From assembly GCA_035776675.1 (NCBI GenBank), contig DASTWO010000106.1:1-8237 (forward strand): DNA of 8,237 nucleotides, read 5' to 3'. The notes below the pieces were generated by a model. The model was not told the origin of the DNA, made no database searches, and worked only from the letters and a program-made list of their open reading frames with translations. The first letter of the stretch is position 1, and each line of letters begins with the position of its first letter. Shown piece by piece: positions 5,286-8,237 of this stretch. A program made the translations under genes and the position numbers. Source of the stretch: DASSOY01 sp035776675. Its GTDB lineage: Bacteria > Bacillota > Bacilli > Bacillales > DASSOY01.

Positions 5286-5346
5286 CTCTAGGGTGGCATC
5301 TTGAGTAAGCTGTACCGCCAACCCATAGTTTGTCAACGAAGCATAT

Positions 5347-5413
5347 GTTTCCGGTCGGCGTAACACAGTTTATTCGACGCAGCGTTGTTGAGCGCTGCGA
5401 CCAAGCCGGGAAC
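5347..5413 (+). other. GC-rich folded element between sdhC and sdhA
   Basis: An outer stem pairs GTTTCCGG (5347-5354) with CCGGGAAC (5406-5413), eight pairs with one G-U. It encloses a perfect 7-bp inner hairpin, CGCAGCG (5378-5384) with CGCTGCG (5393-5399), loop TTGTTGAG. GGTCG (5353-5357) can alternatively pair with CGACC (5398-5402). No T-tract follows. It may be a processing or stability element, or part of an inserted repeat. Confidence 0.6.
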
Positions 5414-5470
5414 ACTACGTTTTCAAACCAGCTTTGGGCGCGGGAGTATTCAACGATTTCCACTTGGAGT

Positions 5471-5485
5471 AACTAGGAAGGAGTG
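5471..5485 (+). repeat. Downstream copy of 15-base direct repeat, holding the functional sdhA Shine-Dalgarno
   Basis: AACTAGGAAGGAGTG here contains the AGGAAGGAG that serves the sdhA ATG at 5495. The spacer to that ATG is 11 bases, on the long side of normal. The GTG at 5483 in the same frame overlaps the Shine-Dalgarno itself and so is not a usable start. Confidence 0.95.
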
Positions 5486-5494
5486 ACCATAACC

Positions 5495-7246
5495 ATGAGT
5501 GATCGAAATATTATTATTGTCGGCGGTGGCCTGGCGGGTTTGATGGCAGCCATTAAGGCCGCAGAAGCCGGCGTTCATGTCGACCTGTTTTCGTTGGTCC
5601 CTGTTAAACGTTCTCACTCCGTTTGTGCACAGGGCGGAATGAATGGGGCCGTCAATACAAAAGGAGAAGGCGATTCTCCGTGGGAACACTTTGACGATAC
5701 GGTTTACGGAGGAGATTTCCTCGCTAACCAACCCCCGGTCAAAGCAATGTGCGAAGCAGCACCTGGCATTATACACCTGATGGACCGGATGGGAGTTATG
5801 TTTAACCGTACACCTGAAGGGCTGCTTGATTTTCGCCGTTTCGGGGGAATGAAAGCCCACCGTACGGCCTATGCGGGAGCGACGACCGGACAACAATTGT
5901 TGTATGCTTTAGATGAACAAGTTCGCCGTCATGAAGTGAGCGGAATGGTTACAAAGTATGAGGGTTGGGAATTCATGTCAGCCGTCCTTGACGATGATGA
6001 GGTTTGTCGCGGCATGGTGGCTCAGGATCTTCAGTCAATGGAAATTCGCAGTTTCAGCGCTGATGCGGTTATTCTGGCTACTGGCGGACCGGGCATTATC
6101 TTCGGCAAGTCAACAAACTCCATGATTAATACCGGTACTGCGGCGTCTGCTGTTTATCAGCAGGGAGCCTACTATGCAAATGGTGAGTTTATCCAGATCC
6201 ATCCGACCGCTATTCCAGGTGATGATAAATTGCGCCTGATGAGTGAATCGGCACGTGGAGAAGGTGGACGAGTCTGGACTTATAAAGATGGCAAACCGTG
6301 GTATTTCCTGGAGGAAATGTACCCGGCATACGGAAACCTTGTCACGCGGGATGTTGCGACGCGTGCGATTTTTGATGTTTGTGTGAACCAGAAACTCGGT
6401 ATCAACGGCGAAAACATGGTTTACCTTGATTTGACTCATAAGGATTCAAAAGAGTTGGACGTTAAGCTTGGCGGTATCATCGAGATTTATGAGAAATTCA
6501 CCGGTGATGATCCTCGTAAAGTGCCGATGAAGATCTTCCCTGCCGTTCACTATTCGATGGGCGGTCTTTGGGTTGATTACAATCAGATGACGAATATCAA
6601 AGGGTTGTATGCTTGCGGAGAAGTTGATTATCAATACCATGGCGCTAACCGTCTTGGAGCCAATTCATTGTTGTCTTCCATTTTTGGCGGCATGAATGCA
6701 GGGCCAAACGCCGTTGAATATGTCAATAATCTCGACACGCCTGCGGAAGATATTTCGCCTGAGCTTTTCGAACGGCAAACAAAGAAAGAGCAGGAGAAAT
6801 TCGACCATATCATGTCAATGGACGGGGAAGAAAACCCGTATCAGCTTCATAAGGAACTCGGCGAGATAATGACTGCGAATGTAACAGTTGTCCGTGATAA
6901 TGAGAAATTGAAAGATACGGATATGAAAATTCAAGAGTTCATGGAGCGTTACCAGAAAATCGGAATGCCCGACAAATCCAAATGGGCAAATCAAAGCGCA
7001 TCGTTCACACGGCAGCTCTGGAACATGCTCCAGCTTGCCCGCGTTATCACGCTTGGCGCTTTAAACCGGAATGAAAGTCGCGGCGGTCATTATAAACCAG
7101 AGTTTCCTGATCGTAACGATGAAGAATGGTTGAAAACGACAAAAGCGAAATTCAATCCGGAAAACAACGGCCCTGACCTGACGTACGAAGACGTGGACGT
7201 GTCATTGATCGAGCCTCGTATTCGCGACTATTCGAAGGAGAAATAA
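5495..7246 (+). CDS. sdhA: Succinate dehydrogenase flavoprotein subunit
   Basis: SdhA oxidises succinate to fumarate with covalently bound FAD and passes electrons to the iron-sulfur clusters of SdhB, on the inner face of the membrane, linking the TCA cycle to respiration. The 583 residues match B. subtilis SdhA (586) closely. The dinucleotide fold is IIIVGGGLAGLMAA (6-19). The FAD-attaching histidine is H41 in RSHSVCAQGG. Active-site candidates by family alignment are H236 in IQIHPTAI, R254/E256 in SARGEGG, R285 in TRDVATR, H352 in VHYSMGG and R386 in GANRLG. The C-terminal helical domain (about 430-575) includes the conserved TRQLWNMLQLARVITLGA. I chose the ATG at 5495 because it is the first start clear of the Shine-Dalgarno and gives the family N-terminus. 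It is second in sdhCAB, after a 281-base gap with a duplicated ribosome-binding region that could affect its translation relative to sdhC. Confidence 0.98.
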   Translation: MSDRNIIIVGGGLAGLMAAIKAAEAGVHVDLFSLVPVKRSHSVCAQGGMNGAVNTKGEGDSPWEHFDDTVYGGDFLANQPPVKAMCEAAPGIIHLMDRMGVMFNRTPEGLLDFRRFGGMKAHRTAYAGATTGQQLLYALDEQVRRHEVSGMVTKYEGWEFMSAVLDDDEVCRGMVAQDLQSMEIRSFSADAVILATGGPGIIFGKSTNSMINTGTAASAVYQQGAYYANGEFIQIHPTAIPGDDKLRLMSESARGEGGRVWTYKDGKPWYFLEEMYPAYGNLVTRDVATRAIFDVCVNQKLGINGENMVYLDLTHKDSKELDVKLGGIIEIYEKFTGDDPRKVPMKIFPAVHYSMGGLWVDYNQMTNIKGLYACGEVDYQYHGANRLGANSLLSSIFGGMNAGPNAVEYVNNLDTPAEDISPELFERQTKKEQEKFDHIMSMDGEENPYQLHKELGEIMTANVTVVRDNEKLKDTDMKIQEFMERYQKIGMPDKSKWANQSASFTRQLWNMLQLARVITLGALNRNESRGGHYKPEFPDRNDEEWLKTTKAKFNPENNGPDLTYEDVDVSLIEPRIRDYSKEK

Positions 7247-7259
7247 GGGGGCAGTAAAA

Positions 7260-8012
7260 ATGAGTGACAAAAAAGTAAAACTGATTATTACACGGCAAGA
7301 CGGACCGGATGCCGCTCCTTATGATGAGGAATTTGAGGTTTCTTACGGTGAAAATATGAACGTCATTTCCGCTTTAATGGAGATCCGTCGTAATCCGTTT
7401 AACTCCAAAGGGGAAGCAACAGCTCCGGTTCAGTGGGAAATGAACTGTTTAGAAGAAGTGTGCGGCGCCTGTTCGATGGTGATTAACGGAAAGCCACGGC
7501 AAGCCTGTACGGCACTTGTGGATACGTTAGAACAGCCGATTCGCCTCGCGCCAATGACAACTTTTCCGGTGACACGTGACCTGATGGTCGACCGGAGCCG
7601 TATGTTTGATGCATTGAAAAAGGTGAAAGCATGGATTCCGATTGACGGGACATATGATCTTGGTCCCGGACCACGGATGCCTGAGAAGAAACGGCAGCAA
7701 GCATACGAATTATCGAAGTGCATGACTTGCGGTGTATGTCTCGAGGCTTGTCCTAATGTCAACAGCAAAGCTGATTTCATGGGGCCGTTTGTGTTCTCGC
7801 AAGTTGAATTAAAGAACGTTCACCCGACAGGGGAAATGAATGCGGATGAACGGATTGAGAGCTTCATGGAAGATGGCGGACTGCAAGGGTGCGGGAACGC
7901 GCAGAATTGTGTTGAGGCTTGTCCGAAGGGAATTCCTTTAACAACTTCAATCGCAGCGATTAATCGTAAAGCAACGGTTCAGTCGTTCAAGAGTTTTTTC
8001 GGCAGCCGTTAA
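7260..8012 (+). CDS. sdhB: Succinate dehydrogenase iron-sulfur subunit
   Basis: SdhB carries electrons from the FAD of SdhA to the hemes and menaquinone of SdhC through three iron-sulfur clusters. The 250 residues match the family (B. subtilis about 253). The [2Fe-2S] ligands C63, C68, C71 and C83 lie in CLEEVCGAC and QAC of the ferredoxin domain (about 5-105). The C-terminal domain holds C154, C157, C160 and C164 (CMTCGVCLEACP) and C211, C217 and C221 (CGNAQNCVEACP), the usual ligands of the [4Fe-4S] and [3Fe-4S] centres. The protein ends in the typical SFKSFFGSR. The ATG follows the sdhA stop by 13 bases; the Shine-Dalgarno AAGGGGG (7245-7251) overlaps that stop, so the two genes are probably translationally coupled. 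It is the last gene of the operon. Confidence 0.98.
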   Translation: MSDKKVKLIITRQDGPDAAPYDEEFEVSYGENMNVISALMEIRRNPFNSKGEATAPVQWEMNCLEEVCGACSMVINGKPRQACTALVDTLEQPIRLAPMTTFPVTRDLMVDRSRMFDALKKVKAWIPIDGTYDLGPGPRMPEKKRQQAYELSKCMTCGVCLEACPNVNSKADFMGPFVFSQVELKNVHPTGEMNADERIESFMEDGGLQGCGNAQNCVEACPKGIPLTTSIAAINRKATVQSFKSFFGSR

Positions 8013-8032
8013 CTAATGGCATAGCTTTAATG

Positions 8033-8061
8033 AAGACCGGCTTCGAAATGAAGCCGGTCTT
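8033..8061. terminator. Bidirectional hairpin between sdhB and gerE
   Basis: A perfect 12-bp stem, AAGACCGGCTTC (8033-8044) with GAAGCCGGTCTT (8050-8061), closes a GAAAT loop. A second helix, AGCTTTA (8023-8029) with TAAAGCT (8065-8071), can stack outside across a 3x3 internal loop; its 3' arm includes the gerE stop codon. T-runs are short on both strands, but the position between two convergent genes supports a shared terminator. Confidence 0.75.
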
Positions 8062-8063
8062 TG

Positions 8064-8237
8064 CTAAAGCTCTAACTCCCCAAGCCGCAGTAATTCAACG
8101 ACAGCCTGAGAACGCCCCTTTACTCCAAGCTTTTGCATGGTATTGGAGATGTGATTGCGTACCGTTTTTTCGCTGATGAATAGTTCCTGTGCGATTTCCT
8201 TGGTGGTTTTATCCTGCACGAGTAGTTCAAATACTTC
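8064..8237 (-). CDS. gerE: Spore germination/coat regulator GerE, C-terminal part (5' end beyond window)
   Basis: GerE is a small LuxR-type DNA-binding protein that controls late, sigma-K dependent spore-coat genes in the mother cell. The 57 residues present run from EVFELLVQDK to the C-terminus LRLGELEL. They contain the helix-turn-helix (TTKEIAQELFISEKTVRNHI) and the following GVKGRSQAVVELL, almost identical to B. subtilis GerE, a 74-residue protein. About 17 N-terminal residues, the start and the promoter lie outside the window. It is convergent with sdhB. Its presence is the main evidence that the organism forms spores. Confidence 0.97.
   Translation of the reverse strand, partial: EVFELLVQDKTTKEIAQELFISEKTVRNHISNTMQKLGVKGRSQAVVELLRLGELEL

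Larger units (their letters stand above)
5214..5494 (+). other. Unusually long sdhC-sdhA intercistronic region with repeats, mini-ORFs and hairpins
   Basis: The gap is 281 bases, whereas sdhA and sdhB are 13 bases apart. It has no credible protein gene. In order it holds AAGGAG overlapping the sdhC stop (5212-5217) followed 10 bases later by TTG GCA TCT TGA (5228-5239); a purine-rich stretch ending in AGGAAGGAG (5275-5283) followed 9 bases later by GTG GCA TCT TGA (5293-5304); a weak hairpin 5291-5324; a GC-rich folded element 5347-5413; and a second AGGAAGGAG (5475-5483) serving the real sdhA start. Both mini-ORFs would read fMet-Ala-Ser-stop. The arrangement looks like an insertion or tandem duplication of the sdhA ribosome-binding region. 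Confidence 0.7.

Noticed and set aside
5218..5463. 81-codon minus-strand frame filling the sdhC-sdhA gap
   Set aside because: Its composition looks random and it has no family resemblance. The region is better explained by repeats and RNA structure on the plus strand.

Overview
This window is a stretch of housekeeping chromosome from an endospore-forming, low-to-medium GC Firmicute of the order Bacillales. The gene set uvrC, lysC, yslB, sdhC-sdhA-sdhB and gerE, with a lysine riboswitch before lysC, is the neighbourhood known from Bacillus subtilis and its relatives. gerE is a spore-coat regulator, so the organism almost certainly sporulates. I cannot name the species.

Layout: 1-270 is a non-coding left edge. 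It holds a probable minus-strand promoter and gene start running off the window, then two back-to-back hairpins, the second with a T-tract. uvrC (271-2052, +) encodes the UvrABC excision nuclease subunit. The lysC promoter has both hexamers at consensus and its -35 box overlaps the uvrC stop codon. A roughly 340-base leader follows, with a complete lysine riboswitch and its terminator, then lysC (2426-3664, +), the lysine-sensitive aspartokinase. An in-frame internal GTG with a strong ribosome binding site would make the separate small (beta) subunit. yslB (3693-4121, -) is convergent with lysC. A 480-base divergent region carries the probable sdh promoter and a structured leader. The succinate dehydrogenase operon follows: sdhC (4602-5213), sdhA (5495-7246) and sdhB (7260-8012). 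A hairpin separates sdhB from the convergent 3' end of gerE (8064-8237, -).

Together the genes cover DNA repair, the first step of the aspartate family of amino acids (lysine, and diaminopimelate for wall and spore cortex), and a complete membrane-bound succinate:menaquinone reductase, with all heme, FAD and iron-sulfur ligands present.

I see no wholly new multi-gene system. The most unusual part is non-coding: the 281-base gap between sdhC and sdhA. It contains an exact 15-base repeat of the sdhA ribosome-binding region 200 bases upstream of the real one, two three-codon mini-ORFs that both read Met-Ala-Ser-stop behind good Shine-Dalgarno sites, and GC-rich hairpins. Next in interest are the long hairpin-rich sdhC leader and the left-edge promoter with its hairpins.
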